A stretch of DNA of 64,000 nucleotides from an uncultured Clostridia bacterium (GCA_947628665.1 CANRAU010000001.1:1-64000), one strand, 5' to 3'; numbered from the stretch's first letter, positions 50,705 through 60,270 are shown. The notes: a model not told the origin generated them from the sequence alone. Translations and numbers: made by a program.

Positions 50705-51173
50705 ACGAAAAGCCAAATAAACGTAAAGCCATCAGGCCGCTTCGGCGACCCGATGACTTCAGCGTGTAAAAAAGTATGCACCATTTGGCAATATGCATAA
50801 AAGAAGCAAGATTATGGGGAACCCCCGGCGAGGGGTGCGGGTGTCCGGTGGACACCTCTGCCGAAGGCAGAAGCACCGACCGAGCCGACAGGCGAGAATC
50901 CCCACCGAAAAACAGTCCACTGGACTGTTTTTCGCCCCTCCTGCGCTCTTTATGGGCAAAGATTTCGCAGCCTGCGGGCTGCGATGGGGGCGCCGCCCCT
51001 CAACCCCTAACCCTTTTGTCTGCTTCGCAGACATTTCCCCTGACAGGGGAATTACCTTTTGAAAAAGGCGGGCGAAAACTTTTGGTTATTTTGCTATCGC
51101 AAAACAGTTTATCGACACACTGAAGCCATCGGGACGTCCCCTGCGACCCGATGGCTTTTTACCTGTTGCTATT
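50705..51173. repeat. Gene-free cluster of about ten short hairpins, flanked by two similar terminator-like repeats
   Basis: No coding frame is supported in these 470 bases. Hairpins seen in order: ACCCC/GGGGT (50821-50836), GTGTCC/GGACAC (50841-50855), TCTGCC/GGCAGA (50857-50871), AAAAACAGTCC/GGACTGTTTTT (50908-50932), CGCAGCC/GGCTGCG (50966-50983), a GGGGCGCCGCCCC run (about 50987-50999), GTCTGC/GCAGAC (51018-51032), TTCCCCTG/CAGGGGAA (51035-51051) and TTTTGC/GCAAAA (51089-51104). At both ends are related hairpins with AAGCCATC...CCCGATG (50726-50757, decayed; 51123-51160, intact). It looks like a mosaic intergenic repeat inserted at or near a terminator. Confidence 0.65.
51123..51160. terminator. 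Terminator between the hairpin cluster and the GH38 gene
   Basis: AAGCCATCGGG (51123-51133) pairs perfectly with CCCGATGGCTT (51147-51157), followed by T runs. Confidence 0.8.
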
Positions 51174-54100
51174 TTACGCCTCGTTTTTCCCTTTGTTGCG
51201 GTCGGTGAGGAAATTGTCCTTATCGCCGAGCATAAATACGGTTTTGGCAAGCTGGTAGTCGAGCTTTTCCTTTGCCGTCATGCGGAAGGTACACGGACGT
51301 TTGGGCGGCACGCGGTCATACAGCGTGGTGGCAAGCGCCGCGCCGACCTTTTTTTCGGAAACGCTTATGGCGGCGATCAAAATATCCGCATCTTTTGGGA
51401 GCGTCAACGTTTTTGCGCCGTTCACCTCCAGCGTGCATGTATACAGGCAAAACGGCTTGGCATACAGATCGCCATCCTTCGTGTGACAGTGCGTGACTTC
51501 AAATCCCAAACGTGCATCCTTGATGTAGGCGGTCTCCCCAAAATCATAGAGATCCCACGCCGCAAACCGTTCAAACGCGTCTGTCACCCGAACGTCGTGC
51601 GCGGTTTCGTCGGCGAAAAAGCGCGCCGATTTGTCCCCGCCGAGCGACGCGAGCAGCAGATGCACCGTTTCGGTGTCGGCGGGCAGGGAAATGGTTTGCC
51701 CGCGGCAGAGCAGAGCGTTTTTCGGCGTGTCGGCAAAGACGAACCGCACGCCGCCGCAGACCGCCTCTTTGGGCAGCACTTCCTTTGCGGGGCAGATCGG
51801 CAGTTCGCCTGCGGAGAGCGTCGAATGGATCGTAAATGCGACCGTGTCCATCGGCAGCTCCAACGGCACGCAGGAGGACTTCGCCTGCGCAGGGCTTCGC
51901 AGCTTCAACAAGAACGATTTGATCGCATAGGGCGCAAGGTCAAATACCAACGCGCCGTTTTCGACCCTTGCGGGGGCTTTATATTCTTCCGAAGCATAAA
52001 TTTCGGCTGCGGATTCTATACCTGCCCCCAGGGTGAAGCGGACGCCCGTGTGCGCCTGCTTTGCGCCCTCGTTAAAGCGCACGACAATGCCGTCCCCGTC
52101 CTCGGACAGCTTCGTTGCACGAAGCAGTACGGCGGGTTCACTTAAAGCGCCGAACGAATAGGCCGTACCCAAATCGCCGTCATGCCGATCACACAAAAAC
52201 GCCGCCATCGGCTGCACGAAGCGTTTGGCCGCGCGCTGTGTGGGCGCGCCGACCTTGCCGCTGTGCGAAAACAGGGCGAATGAATAGCGGTTCAGCCCCA
52301 GATCCATCATGGATTGCATGGAGTCTATGCGGTAATTGCGTTTGGGCGTGTGCAGAACGGTCATGCGCAGCGTGTTGTCGTCGCGTTTGTCCCAGCCGTA
52401 TTTGCATTCGCTGAGTACCGAAACGCCGAACGTACCGCTTTTATCGGTCAAATCCGCCCACTTTTGCGCGGGGACTTCAAACAGCTTTTCGCACATATTG
52501 CCGCGCTCTATAGCGCCCAGCCCCAAATCAAAGGTCGCCGTGTCGTTTTGGCAGGTGAATGAAAAATTCTGCTTGGCGAGCGTTTGCAGGCTCTGCCATT
52601 CGATCTCGCTTTGCACACGGACGATCTCGCCGCCCGCCGTCAGAGAAATGACGAAGCGGAATTCCGAGCGGTCGTCCCGCTGCACCACGCGCAGCGCCGC
52701 GCACGCAGGACCGTTTTCGAGAATTTCGACTGAGCAAAGGCGCGGGATGCGGTCATGTGCTTTGTTGATCTCCGCAAAATTTAGTTCCCACGCAGGCCAT
52801 GCCTTCGACCCCGTATAAGCGAACAAACCAAGCGTAATGGGGGCTTTCAACAATTCGCGGTTTCCGAGCGTTTTGTCGACGATCGACGCAATATCGCCGT
52901 TTTCGTTTAAGGTGACGATGTATTTGGCATTTTCTAAGGCGTTTTTGCAGACGCGCAGCCCCGTGTCGGCGGTGCAGGGCGTGTCGGCCGTTTGCAGATC
53001 GTATACGCGCGCGCCGAGCGCGGGGACGTCCGCCAGGAAAAGAACCTGCGTTTTGCCGTCCGCCGTCGTGCGGCTTTGGGCGAGGACTTCCGTACCCCGA
53101 TCATCGAATACGCGCGCAAAGCCCGAAATCGGCGCGCACGAAAGGGCGACGACCTCGGTGCGGGCAAATTCGTCGGGATTGTGTACGCAAACCGCCTGTC
53201 CTTTGCAGAAATCGGTCTGCATCCGTGCGGCAAGTCCCGCTGTCGAAGCTTCGTATTCGGTCGTGAATTGGTTCATGGAAAGGGCATAATCGTTCCAGCT
53301 GCGGCGATAGACGCGCTGTACGCTGGTACCCGGAATATCGTCGTGGAATTGGTGGGCGATAAAGCGCTTCCAAGCGGTATCCAGCGTCGCCTTGGGGTAA
53401 GGCAACGCACCGAGGAACTGCGCAGTCACGGCGGCACGCTCCGCCATATCCGCCAACTCCTCGCAGCGGCGGTTCCAGCGTTTGCCGACCGCGCGCGAGG
53501 TGTAGCCGCCCACGGCGTGGTTCTGCATGACCAGCTCGTTTTGCCAAACGGGGAGCTTGGCGCGCTGTTCGTCGGAAAGCTGCGTGTCTATATCGCGATA
53601 AATTTGATCCGCCGAAGCCGCCACGACCTCTGTGTCGCTGTGCGCGTTCTTCGCGATCTCCTCTTCCACAAAACGCACGCTTTTCTCCTTGGGCGCGCCG
53701 CCGCGATCGCCGATACCGTGAAAAACATACGTCCAGTCCAAATCGAATTTTTCGTTTTCGCGCAGCTTCTCCGTGATAAAATCCCAGTCCCGTAAAGCCG
53801 TAAGCGTGAAAAAGTAATCGTGCGGATTGCACACGGCGTAAATTTGCTCGCCGTCCACGCCCTGCCAGCGGCCGATGTCAAAGGGAATGCCGTAGGCAGA
53901 CCCCCAGGCGAGCTTTTGCGTGGTGAAGCCCTTTAAATGCGCGTGGTGCGCTATGGAGGGCAGCGCCCAGCCGAACCCGAAGCAGTCGGGCAGGTAAATA
54001 TCGACGCTGCGCTTGCCAAATGTCTTTGCAAAGTAGCGGTTGCCGAATAAGATATTGCGGAACAACGCTTCGGGACTCGGAACGTTCACGTCACCGTTTT

Positions 54101-54365
54101 CGTAAGCCGAACCGCAGACATTCCAACGCCCCGCCGCAACATAGGCTTTGAGCTTTTCAAACAGTTCGGGGTAGTATTCCTCCATCAGCTCATAGCGGTA
54201 AGCGCCCTCAAAGGAAAAAGTGTAATTTGGGTATTTTTCCAATAGATAAAAATTATCTGTCAATGTGCGCCGCAGATAATTTTTAACTGTCTCCTCGAAA
54301 TCCCAACTCCAAACGGTGTCGAGGTGCGCGGTGGCGACGGTGTAAATACGCTTCTTTTTGCCCAT
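51174..54365 (-). CDS. Glycoside hydrolase family 38 alpha-mannosidase
   Basis: A 1063-residue protein of GH38. The N-terminal catalytic barrel starts with TVATAHLDTVWSWDFEETV (zinc ligands His, Asp), then the nucleophile region YLPDCFGFGWALPSIAHHA and HQFHDDIPGTSVQRVYR; C-terminal beta-domains follow. GH38 enzymes release alpha-mannose from glycans, retaining the anomeric configuration. There is no signal peptide, so it acts inside the cell on imported oligosaccharides. ATG 54365 follows GAAAGG. It is third in the operon GH4-PfkB-GH38. Confidence 0.92.
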   Translation of the reverse strand: MGKKKRIYTVATAHLDTVWSWDFEETVKNYLRRTLTDNFYLLEKYPNYTFSFEGAYRYELMEEYYPELFEKLKAYVAAGRWNVCGSAYENGDVNVPSPEALFRNILFGNRYFAKTFGKRSVDIYLPDCFGFGWALPSIAHHAHLKGFTTQKLAWGSAYGIPFDIGRWQGVDGEQIYAVCNPHDYFFTLTALRDWDFITEKLRENEKFDLDWTYVFHGIGDRGGAPKEKSVRFVEEEIAKNAHSDTEVVAASADQIYRDIDTQLSDEQRAKLPVWQNELVMQNHAVGGYTSRAVGKRWNRRCEELADMAERAAVTAQFLGALPYPKATLDTAWKRFIAHQFHDDIPGTSVQRVYRRSWNDYALSMNQFTTEYEASTAGLAARMQTDFCKGQAVCVHNPDEFARTEVVALSCAPISGFARVFDDRGTEVLAQSRTTADGKTQVLFLADVPALGARVYDLQTADTPCTADTGLRVCKNALENAKYIVTLNENGDIASIVDKTLGNRELLKAPITLGLFAYTGSKAWPAWELNFAEINKAHDRIPRLCSVEILENGPACAALRVVQRDDRSEFRFVISLTAGGEIVRVQSEIEWQSLQTLAKQNFSFTCQNDTATFDLGLGAIERGNMCEKLFEVPAQKWADLTDKSGTFGVSVLSECKYGWDKRDDNTLRMTVLHTPKRNYRIDSMQSMMDLGLNRYSFALFSHSGKVGAPTQRAAKRFVQPMAAFLCDRHDGDLGTAYSFGALSEPAVLLRATKLSEDGDGIVVRFNEGAKQAHTGVRFTLGAGIESAAEIYASEEYKAPARVENGALVFDLAPYAIKSFLLKLRSPAQAKSSCVPLELPMDTVAFTIHSTLSAGELPICPAKEVLPKEAVCGGVRFVFADTPKNALLCRGQTISLPADTETVHLLLASLGGDKSARFFADETAHDVRVTDAFERFAAWDLYDFGETAYIKDARLGFEVTHCHTKDGDLYAKPFCLYTCTLEVNGAKTLTLPKDADILIAAISVSEKKVGAALATTLYDRVPPKRPCTFRMTAKEKLDYQLAKTVFMLGDKDNFLTDRNKGKNEA

Positions 54366-54383
54366 GTTTACACTTTCCTTTCT

Positions 54384-55301
54384 CTATTTTCGGTATTTTT
54401 CCGCATATGTAAGCAACTGCGTCTCGGTCACGAAGCCGCGCAAAGCTCCCACCTCAGTCACGCACTTGCCGCCCGTGATATTGCCGAATAAAATACAGTC
54501 GCGAAGCGGCCTTTCGTGGTAAAGCCCATACAAAAAGCCCGCCAAAAACGCGTCGCCCGCCCCCGTGGAATCCACGCGGGAAAATTCCGCGATCGACGGC
54601 ACGCGAGTGAACTCGCCGTTTTCCAAGCCTAAGCAGCCGTCGCTGTCCAATTTAATGACGACGCGCTCGAAATAGACGGATAAAATTTCCGCCGCCCGCT
54701 CCACCGTCGGCGCGCCTGTGATTTGGAGCGCTTCTTTTCGGTTGGGCGTGTAGTAATCGGCGATTTGCAGGTACTTTTCCCAGCGTTTTAGGGACATTTC
54801 GTCATCCCAACCGCTGTCCAGCACCAACAGCGTACCGTCCGCCTTGCATTTTTCGTACACGGGCAAAAATGCGTCGGGCTGCATTTCCATGACCTTCGCG
54901 CCTTTGCAAAGAGCGTATGCCGCCTCCAATTCGTTGTCCGACGGGACGTAATCCCCGCCGTAGGAAACAAAGGTGCGATCCTTGGGGGTGATCATCGCGG
55001 TGCTGATGTTCAGCGGCATACCGCCCGATTTGGATAGATTGCACGGCGAAATGCCCGCTTTTCGGTATTCGGCTTCTGCAAATCGGGAGAACAGATCGTC
55101 ACCGAGCGCGGTCGCAAGGCGCACGGGAATGCCGAGACGGCCGAGATGCGTCATGGTGGCGGGAACGCCGCCGCCCAATTGCAGGGAAAAGTCCCCGCTG
55201 TAGAGTTCTTCGCCCTCTTTGGGCAAACGCGCAAGCCCCGAATAAAGCAGGTCGATATTGGTGCTGCCAATTCCGGCGGCAAAGCATTTATCGCCATCCA
55301 T
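54384..55301 (-). CDS. PfkB-family sugar kinase
   Basis: A 305-residue ribokinase-like kinase: AAGIGSTNIDLLYSG at the N-terminus, LQLGGGVPATMTHLGRLG and the C-terminal DSTGAGDAFLAGFLYGL (Asp catalytic base). The substrate is unknown; its place between two glycosidases suggests a released hexose or a hexosamine. ATG 55301 follows GGGGGT and overlaps the end of the GH4 gene by 14 bases, so translation is coupled. The open frame begins 13 codons upstream. Confidence 0.88.
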   Translation of the reverse strand: MDGDKCFAAGIGSTNIDLLYSGLARLPKEGEELYSGDFSLQLGGGVPATMTHLGRLGIPVRLATALGDDLFSRFAEAEYRKAGISPCNLSKSGGMPLNISTAMITPKDRTFVSYGGDYVPSDNELEAAYALCKGAKVMEMQPDAFLPVYEKCKADGTLLVLDSGWDDEMSLKRWEKYLQIADYYTPNRKEALQITGAPTVERAAEILSVYFERVVIKLDSDGCLGLENGEFTRVPSIAEFSRVDSTGAGDAFLAGFLYGLYHERPLRDCILFGNITGGKCVTEVGALRGFVTETQLLTYAEKYRK

Positions 55302-56652
55302 CGCTGTACCCCCGATTGTGCGCAATGTACTGGTCCGCAAGCGTTTTGGCCAAAGAGTAGGAATTGACCAGCGGATGCAGGGTCAGCGCCTGTACGGCCT
55401 TATCGCGGCTCTTTTGCCGAATGGCGGCGGAAGCGAGCCGTTCATAAATTTTCACGCGGCGGATAAGCTCTAAATTCTGCTCGTCCACCGCCGCAAAACG
55501 GTGCGGATAACAGCCGTCGCGGTCAATGTCGCAGGTGATCTCCACCACGTCATCGTCCAAAAGTCCCGGGATCGCGCCCCGATTGGGGACGCATAGGATC
55601 ATACTGCCGTGCGTGCCGCTTTGCGCGATCTCCATGAATTTCAACGCAACACCCGCATAACCGCCCGCATCTTTTTCGTAGGGGTCAAAGCGCCATGCGC
55701 CCTCGCGCTTCACGCCCGTTTCCTCGGCCATATATTGATTTTCCCGCATCCCGTACCACTTGTTGAACACCGAAAGACAGCGGTCAAAATCGCGCTGTGC
55801 GTCTAATTTAGACAGTTCTGCGGTCATATGGCGGTTGATCTCCGCGATCTGTTCGCCGCGCGTCTGCTTCGCGTGCAAAATATTGGCGACCGCCTTTTCG
55901 CGGTAGTAATAATAATACAGATACTCATTCAAAATGCAGTTTCGGTCGCGCAGAAGCGCCTTCTCAAAATAGCGCATATCCGTTTTGCGGTATGCCTCGT
56001 CATTTTCGATCAGTTCCGGAATGATCTCGCGGCCGTCGAGCGTGATGCTGCTGAAAAAGGAGAGGTGATTCAGGCCGTACACTTCAGCCGACAGCCGTTC
56101 GACGGGTACGCCGTAGAGCGCGGCAACGCTGTGAAGCATCCCCGACGGCGCGTCGCAAATGCCGTAGGTGAAGTCATAGCCCATATCGAAAAGCGCCTGC
56201 GATACCAGCCCTGCGGGATTGGTGAAATTAAAGACCTTGACTGCGGGCTTTGCGTATTTTCGGATCAGCTCGCAGTAGCCCGCGAGCGCAGGCACGCTGC
56301 GCATGGCAAAGGAAAAGCCCGCCGCGCCCGTCGTTTCCTGCCCGAGTACGCCGAGGTCTAAAGCGATCCGCTCGTCCCGAACACGCATATCGTCCTCGCC
56401 CACGCGAATGGTGGTGATGACATAATCCGCATCGCGCACCGCGGCGACGGCGTCCGTCGTCAGCGTAAAGCGTAGCGTCGGACACAGCAGAAAGGCCACT
56501 TGCTTTGCCATTTCCCCGTAAATGCGGAGCTTTTCGGGATTGTTATCCATAAAGCAAAGCTCGTCGATTTGCAGCTTTGCCGCCTTTTGCGCAATGCTTT
56601 TGGCGAGAAACATCGAGCGCACGCCGCCCCCGCCGATGACCGTCCATTTCAT
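55288..56652 (-). CDS. Glycoside hydrolase family 4 enzyme
   Basis: A 454-residue NAD- and Mn-dependent glycosidase. The dinucleotide-binding WTVIGGGGVRSMF opens the protein; NFTNPAGLVSQAL, the metal ligand Cys in GICDAPSGML and His in GLNHLSFFSS match GH4. Members act on 6-phospho-alpha/beta-glucosides, alpha-galactosides or alpha-glucuronides. With no PTS gene nearby the substrate cannot be decided. It is the first gene of the minus-strand sugar operon; ATG 56652 follows GGAGGT. Confidence 0.9.
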   Translation of the reverse strand: MKWTVIGGGGVRSMFLAKSIAQKAAKLQIDELCFMDNNPEKLRIYGEMAKQVAFLLCPTLRFTLTTDAVAAVRDADYVITTIRVGEDDMRVRDERIALDLGVLGQETTGAAGFSFAMRSVPALAGYCELIRKYAKPAVKVFNFTNPAGLVSQALFDMGYDFTYGICDAPSGMLHSVAALYGVPVERLSAEVYGLNHLSFFSSITLDGREIIPELIENDEAYRKTDMRYFEKALLRDRNCILNEYLYYYYYREKAVANILHAKQTRGEQIAEINRHMTAELSKLDAQRDFDRCLSVFNKWYGMRENQYMAEETGVKREGAWRFDPYEKDAGGYAGVALKFMEIAQSGTHGSMILCVPNRGAIPGLLDDDVVEITCDIDRDGCYPHRFAAVDEQNLELIRRVKIYERLASAAIRQKSRDKAVQALTLHPLVNSYSLAKTLADQYIAHNRGYSDGWR

Positions 56653-56724
56653 ACTTGACCTCCGAAACCGTCGAGACTGTTGTTATGTTCAGTATATCGT
56701 GTTTTTGTGGGGAAATATAGGATA

Positions 56725-56759
56725 TAAAACGACGTAATTTTCGATTTTATGTCGTTTTA
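56725..56759. promoter_or_regulatory. Inverted repeat in the divergent sugar-gene region, likely operator
   Basis: TAAAACGAC (56725-56733) and GTCGTTTTA (56751-56759) are perfect inverted repeats 17 bases apart, centre to centre about 26 bases. They lie between the GH4 operon start and the GH27 promoter and could bind one regulator controlling both. Confidence 0.6.
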
Positions 56760-56788
56760 GATTTATATTTTCCGTTTGCGCCTTTCGA

Positions 56789-56817
56789 TTGACTTTGTAA
56801 GGGCGGCATATTATAAT
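56789..56817 (+). promoter_or_regulatory. Promoter for the GH27 gene
   Basis: TTGACT (56789-56794) and a consensus TATAAT (56812-56817), 17 bases apart, 41 bases before ATG 56859. Confidence 0.75.
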
Positions 56818-56858
56818 GTTTCCATAAAAGTGAACGCTTTACGGGGAGAGAAAAGGAA

Positions 56859-58169
56859 ATGCCTGACCATAAACGCTTAGCCAAAACGCCGCCGCTCGGC
56901 TGGAACAGCTGGGACTGCTTCGGCGCGGGGGTGACGGAGGCACAGCTGCGGGAAAACGCGGATTATATGGCGAAAAATTTAAAGGCCTACGGCTGGGAAT
57001 ATATCGTTTGCGACATTCAATGGTATGAGCCGAAGGCCGTGGATAACGATTACAATGCGTTCACAGAGCTTTCCATGGACGCTTACGGGCGGTTGTTGCC
57101 CGCCGAAAACCGCTTCCCGAGCGCGGCAAACGGGCGGGGATTTGCGCCCATTGCCGATTATGTGCATGGGCTGGGGCTGAAATTCGGCCTGCATATGATG
57201 CGCGGCGTGCCGCGGCAGGCGGTTGCGCAGAACTGCCCGATATGGGGTACTAAGACGACTTGCCGCGAGATCGCGCATCCGTTTTCCGTGTGCGCATGGA
57301 ACACCGATATGTACGGCTTAAAAAACTGCGCGGCGGCGCAGAGCTATTACGATTCCGTGATCGAGCTGTATGCATCCTGGGGCGTGGATTTTATCAAATG
57401 CGACGACATTTGCGTAACGGAATTTCGCAAGTGGGACGAACCCTATTCGGCGTATTATGAAATCGAAATGCTGAGGCGTGCCATAGACCGCTGCGGCAGG
57501 GATATTGTGCTGTCCCTGTCTCCCGGGCCTGCGGTACGCGACCGCGCCCGGCATTTGCAGGCGCACGCGAATATGTGGCGGCTTACAGGGGATTTTTGGG
57601 ATCAATGGCCGAAGCTCTATGCCATGTTTGATACGTGCCATGCGTGGGAGGGCGTCCCGAAGGCGGGTGGCTGGCCGGACTGCGATATGCTGCCCATCGG
57701 GGTTTTGTCCAAAAACGGCGTCTGCGGCGGCCCGCAAAACCGCAAAACGCAGTTCACGCTTTCCGAGCAATACACGCTCATGAGCCTTTGGGGCATTTTT
57801 AAAAGCCCTTTGATGATCGGCGGCAATCTGCCCGAAATGGATGCGTTTACGCTGTCTCTTTTGACCAATACGGCGTATATGCGTATGCACCGCGAGTGCT
57901 ACGGCGCCAAACAACTGCTTCGCGATGAACGCGGCGGCAAGGGGACGATCATTTGGACGGCCAACGGGAAGCAATGCAAGTATATGGCCGTATTCAACAC
58001 GGCAGACAAAGCGCGCAAGGTGCAGGTTTTCCTGGACGACATTCTCATGCCCGATACCGCGTATACGGTGTATGACATTTGGCAAAACAGGACGCTCGGC
58101 ACATACAAAAACCGCTGTCCGCTTACGGTAGACCCCCACGGCGCAAGGCTTTTGCGCATAGAAGCATAA
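56859..58169 (+). CDS. Glycoside hydrolase family 27 alpha-galactosidase-like enzyme
   Basis: A 436-residue clan-D glycosidase: TPPLGWNSWDCFGAGVTE at the N-terminus, the nucleophile region VDFIKCDDI, the acid/base region GWPDCDMLPIGV and a C-terminal beta-domain. GH27 releases alpha-galactose (some members alpha-GalNAc or beta-arabinopyranose). No signal peptide is seen, so it works in the cytoplasm. ATG 56859 follows GGGGAGAG. It is transcribed divergently from the GH4 operon, probably under a common operator. Confidence 0.92.
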   Translation: MPDHKRLAKTPPLGWNSWDCFGAGVTEAQLRENADYMAKNLKAYGWEYIVCDIQWYEPKAVDNDYNAFTELSMDAYGRLLPAENRFPSAANGRGFAPIADYVHGLGLKFGLHMMRGVPRQAVAQNCPIWGTKTTCREIAHPFSVCAWNTDMYGLKNCAAAQSYYDSVIELYASWGVDFIKCDDICVTEFRKWDEPYSAYYEIEMLRRAIDRCGRDIVLSLSPGPAVRDRARHLQAHANMWRLTGDFWDQWPKLYAMFDTCHAWEGVPKAGGWPDCDMLPIGVLSKNGVCGGPQNRKTQFTLSEQYTLMSLWGIFKSPLMIGGNLPEMDAFTLSLLTNTAYMRMHRECYGAKQLLRDERGGKGTIIWTANGKQCKYMAVFNTADKARKVQVFLDDILMPDTAYTVYDIWQNRTLGTYKNRCPLTVDPHGARLLRIEA

Positions 58170-58188
58170 CGCCGTTCATTTTGAAAGT

Positions 58189-58230
58189 TCGCCCGTCCCG
58201 CCGAAAGGCCGAACGGGCGGCGATTTTTTC
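58189..58230 (+). terminator. Terminator after the GH27 gene
   Basis: CGCCCGT (58190-58196) pairs with ACGGGCG (58213-58219) with an inner GCC-GAAA-GGC hairpin; a T6 run follows at 58224-58229. Confidence 0.75.
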
Positions 58231-58380
58231 GGCGCATTTGCCCCTTGCGCAGAGTACATAGAGCCATTGTACGGCAAAATTCGATTTTCTTTTTGCGATT
58301 TTCCCTTTTTCTATAGATTTTTTCTGAAATTGTGATAAAATTAACACAGTCCAAATAAATTTACATACGGAGGCATGTAC

Positions 58381-58872
58381 ATGAGCAAAATTCAGAACAC
58401 GCCGAAAAACACGTTTTTCCTGATCGAAGCGGTCAGAGGCCAAATGGAGCAGCGCGCGCAATGGCTGTATCTGCTGTGCGACGAAGCGGGCAAACGCGGC
58501 CTTGACTGGTGGGACGTCGGCAGTAGCGCGGTCAAACGTTGCGGACTGCATCAGGGTGCGAATCTTGTGCAAAAGGGCGGTACAAAGAGCTTGACGGGGC
58601 TTCGGAAGACACTGTTTACGCGCCCCGCGCAGTGGATGTTTGAAATGGACGTCAAACGCTGCGACGACGACCATTTGGATATCGACTTCCACTATTGCCC
58701 GCTGGTCAAGGGCTGGCAGAAAATGGGCTGCACCGATGAGCAGATCGCGCTGCTTTGCGACATTGCCATGTGCGGCGATCAGGGCATCGGCGAGTCCTAC
58801 GGCTGCGTACTCGATCTGCCCAAAGCCATATCCAAGGGCGACGACGTTTGCCAGCTTCGCTATCACAGATAA
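58381..58872 (+). CDS. L-2-amino-thiazoline-4-carboxylic acid hydrolase-like protein
   Basis: A 163-residue protein resembling the ATC hydrolase family: FEMDVKRCDDDHLDIDFHYCPLVKGWQKMG, then LCDIAMCGDQGIGESYG with conserved Cys and Asp. The founding enzyme opens a thiazoline ring to S-carbamyl cysteine, but most relatives are uncharacterised and lie next to sugar or amidohydrolase genes. ATG 58381 has the better spacing to GGAGG; ATG 58375 overlaps that site. A GPH transporter gene follows after 18 bases. Confidence 0.78.
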   Translation: MSKIQNTPKNTFFLIEAVRGQMEQRAQWLYLLCDEAGKRGLDWWDVGSSAVKRCGLHQGANLVQKGGTKSLTGLRKTLFTRPAQWMFEMDVKRCDDDHLDIDFHYCPLVKGWQKMGCTDEQIALLCDIAMCGDQGIGESYGCVLDLPKAISKGDDVCQLRYHR

Positions 58873-58890
58873 TTCGGGGGAACAGAAAAC

Positions 58891-60270
58891 ATGAAAACCA
58901 TATCGAACAAAGCCATATGGCTGTACTGCGCGCCCGAATTTGCGGTAGGCCTTTTTACCGCCATGGTGAGCAACTATTTGATCTATTTTTATCAGCCCTC
59001 CAAGGAGTCGGGAATTCCCACACTCATTACGCAGGGCGCAATTTTTCTCGGCGCGTTGACGCTTATGGGACTGATTCAGGTCGTCGCGCACATTATTGAC
59101 GCGGTCACAGACCCGCTGGTGGCGTCCTGGAGCGACAAGAGCAAGAACAAAAACGGCAGACGCATCCCCTTTATGCGAAAATACGCCATTCCGTTCGGGC
59201 TTTCGGCGCTGTTGATCTTTTGCGCGCCGCAGAGTGCGCCGGGTCTTGTGAACAACCTGTGGGTCGCCGTATTTATGTGGGGCTATTACATATTCTATAC
59301 GCTGTATATGATCCCGCATAACGCGCTTTTCCCCGAAATGATCAAAGATCAGGGAAAGCTGGTCAACGCCTACACCCTTTGCTCCATGCTGTTCGTTGTG
59401 GGCAGCGCGCTGGGCTATGTTACGCCGCTGCTCGTCAGCCTGATGAAACGCGCGGGGCTCGAGACCCTTTGGGCGTGGCGGGCGACATTTGCCATCTTCA
59501 CGCTGATCGGCGTTGTTTTGCTGCTGCTGCCCGGACTTACCATCAAAGAGACGGAGTATGTGAATTCCGTCCGACCGTCCACGCCGCTGCTTGCGTCGCT
59601 CAAACACGCGTTTTCCAATCCGCATTTCCGCCGCGTTACGCTCGGCCAGCTTTTTGAGGGAACGGCGCTGTCGTTCTTTGAGGCGTGCATCATGTATTAT
59701 GTCACGTCGCTTATGGGATTGCCGGAAGAATCCTCCGTGACGATCCTTGCCATATCCATTGCGGGTTCGCTGCTTTTGTATCCGTTTATCAACAAGTGGG
59801 TGAAGAAAAAAGGCAAAAAGAAGCCGATGCTCCTCGGCTGTGCCGTATTTACCGTGGCGGAATTCGTCATGTGCTTTGCGGGCAGTATCCCGGGGAATCC
59901 CATGGTCATCGCGTGTATCTTCGCGCTGTTCGTTTCGTTCCCGTTTGCGGTTCTGAATATTATCCCCAGCTCTATGATGGCGGACGTCATTCAGTACGAT
60001 ACGATCCAGAGCGGCGTCAATCAGGAGGGCGTTTTCGGCGCGGCGCGCAGCTTCGTGACCAAGGTGGGGACATCCCTTGCCATGATGATCGTACCCTCTT
60101 TGACGATCATCGGCGCGGCGGCAGGCGAAAACATCGGAAAAACAGGCCTGAAGCTCACGGCGGTGGTCGGTGGCGTATTCTGCGCGATCGCGGTGATCGT
60201 GTATGCGGGTTATAAAGAGAAAGACGTCCTCGGTGTGATCCGCGCCGCAAGAGAGAAACAGGAGCAGTAA
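58891..60270 (+). CDS. GPH-type sugar:cation symporter (MFS)
   Basis: A 459-residue transporter with 12 predicted membrane segments. The glycoside-pentoside-hexuronide signatures are DAVTDPLVASWSDKSKNKNGRRIPFMRKYA after helix 2 and the mid-loop region, followed by MMADVIQYDTIQSGVNQEGVFGA. Substrates of the family are glycosides, pentoses or hexuronides, driven by Na+ or H+. A second link to sugar use is the GH27 gene just upstream. It starts at ATG 58891. Confidence 0.92.
   Translation: MKTISNKAIWLYCAPEFAVGLFTAMVSNYLIYFYQPSKESGIPTLITQGAIFLGALTLMGLIQVVAHIIDAVTDPLVASWSDKSKNKNGRRIPFMRKYAIPFGLSALLIFCAPQSAPGLVNNLWVAVFMWGYYIFYTLYMIPHNALFPEMIKDQGKLVNAYTLCSMLFVVGSALGYVTPLLVSLMKRAGLETLWAWRATFAIFTLIGVVLLLLPGLTIKETEYVNSVRPSTPLLASLKHAFSNPHFRRVTLGQLFEGTALSFFEACIMYYVTSLMGLPEESSVTILAISIAGSLLLYPFINKWVKKKGKKKPMLLGCAVFTVAEFVMCFAGSIPGNPMVIACIFALFVSFPFAVLNIIPSSMMADVIQYDTIQSGVNQEGVFGAARSFVTKVGTSLAMMIVPSLTIIGAAAGENIGKTGLKLTAVVGGVFCAIAVIVYAGYKEKDVLGVIRAAREKQEQ

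Noticed and set aside
51483-52145. A 220-residue plus-strand frame opposite the GH38 gene
   Set aside because: It is a shadow of the mannosidase frame with no start signal and a composition typical of antisense frames.
58123-59625. A 500-residue open frame on the minus strand
   Set aside because: It overlaps the GH27 end, the ATC-hydrolase-like gene and the symporter, all well supported by family motifs; it has no motif of its own.
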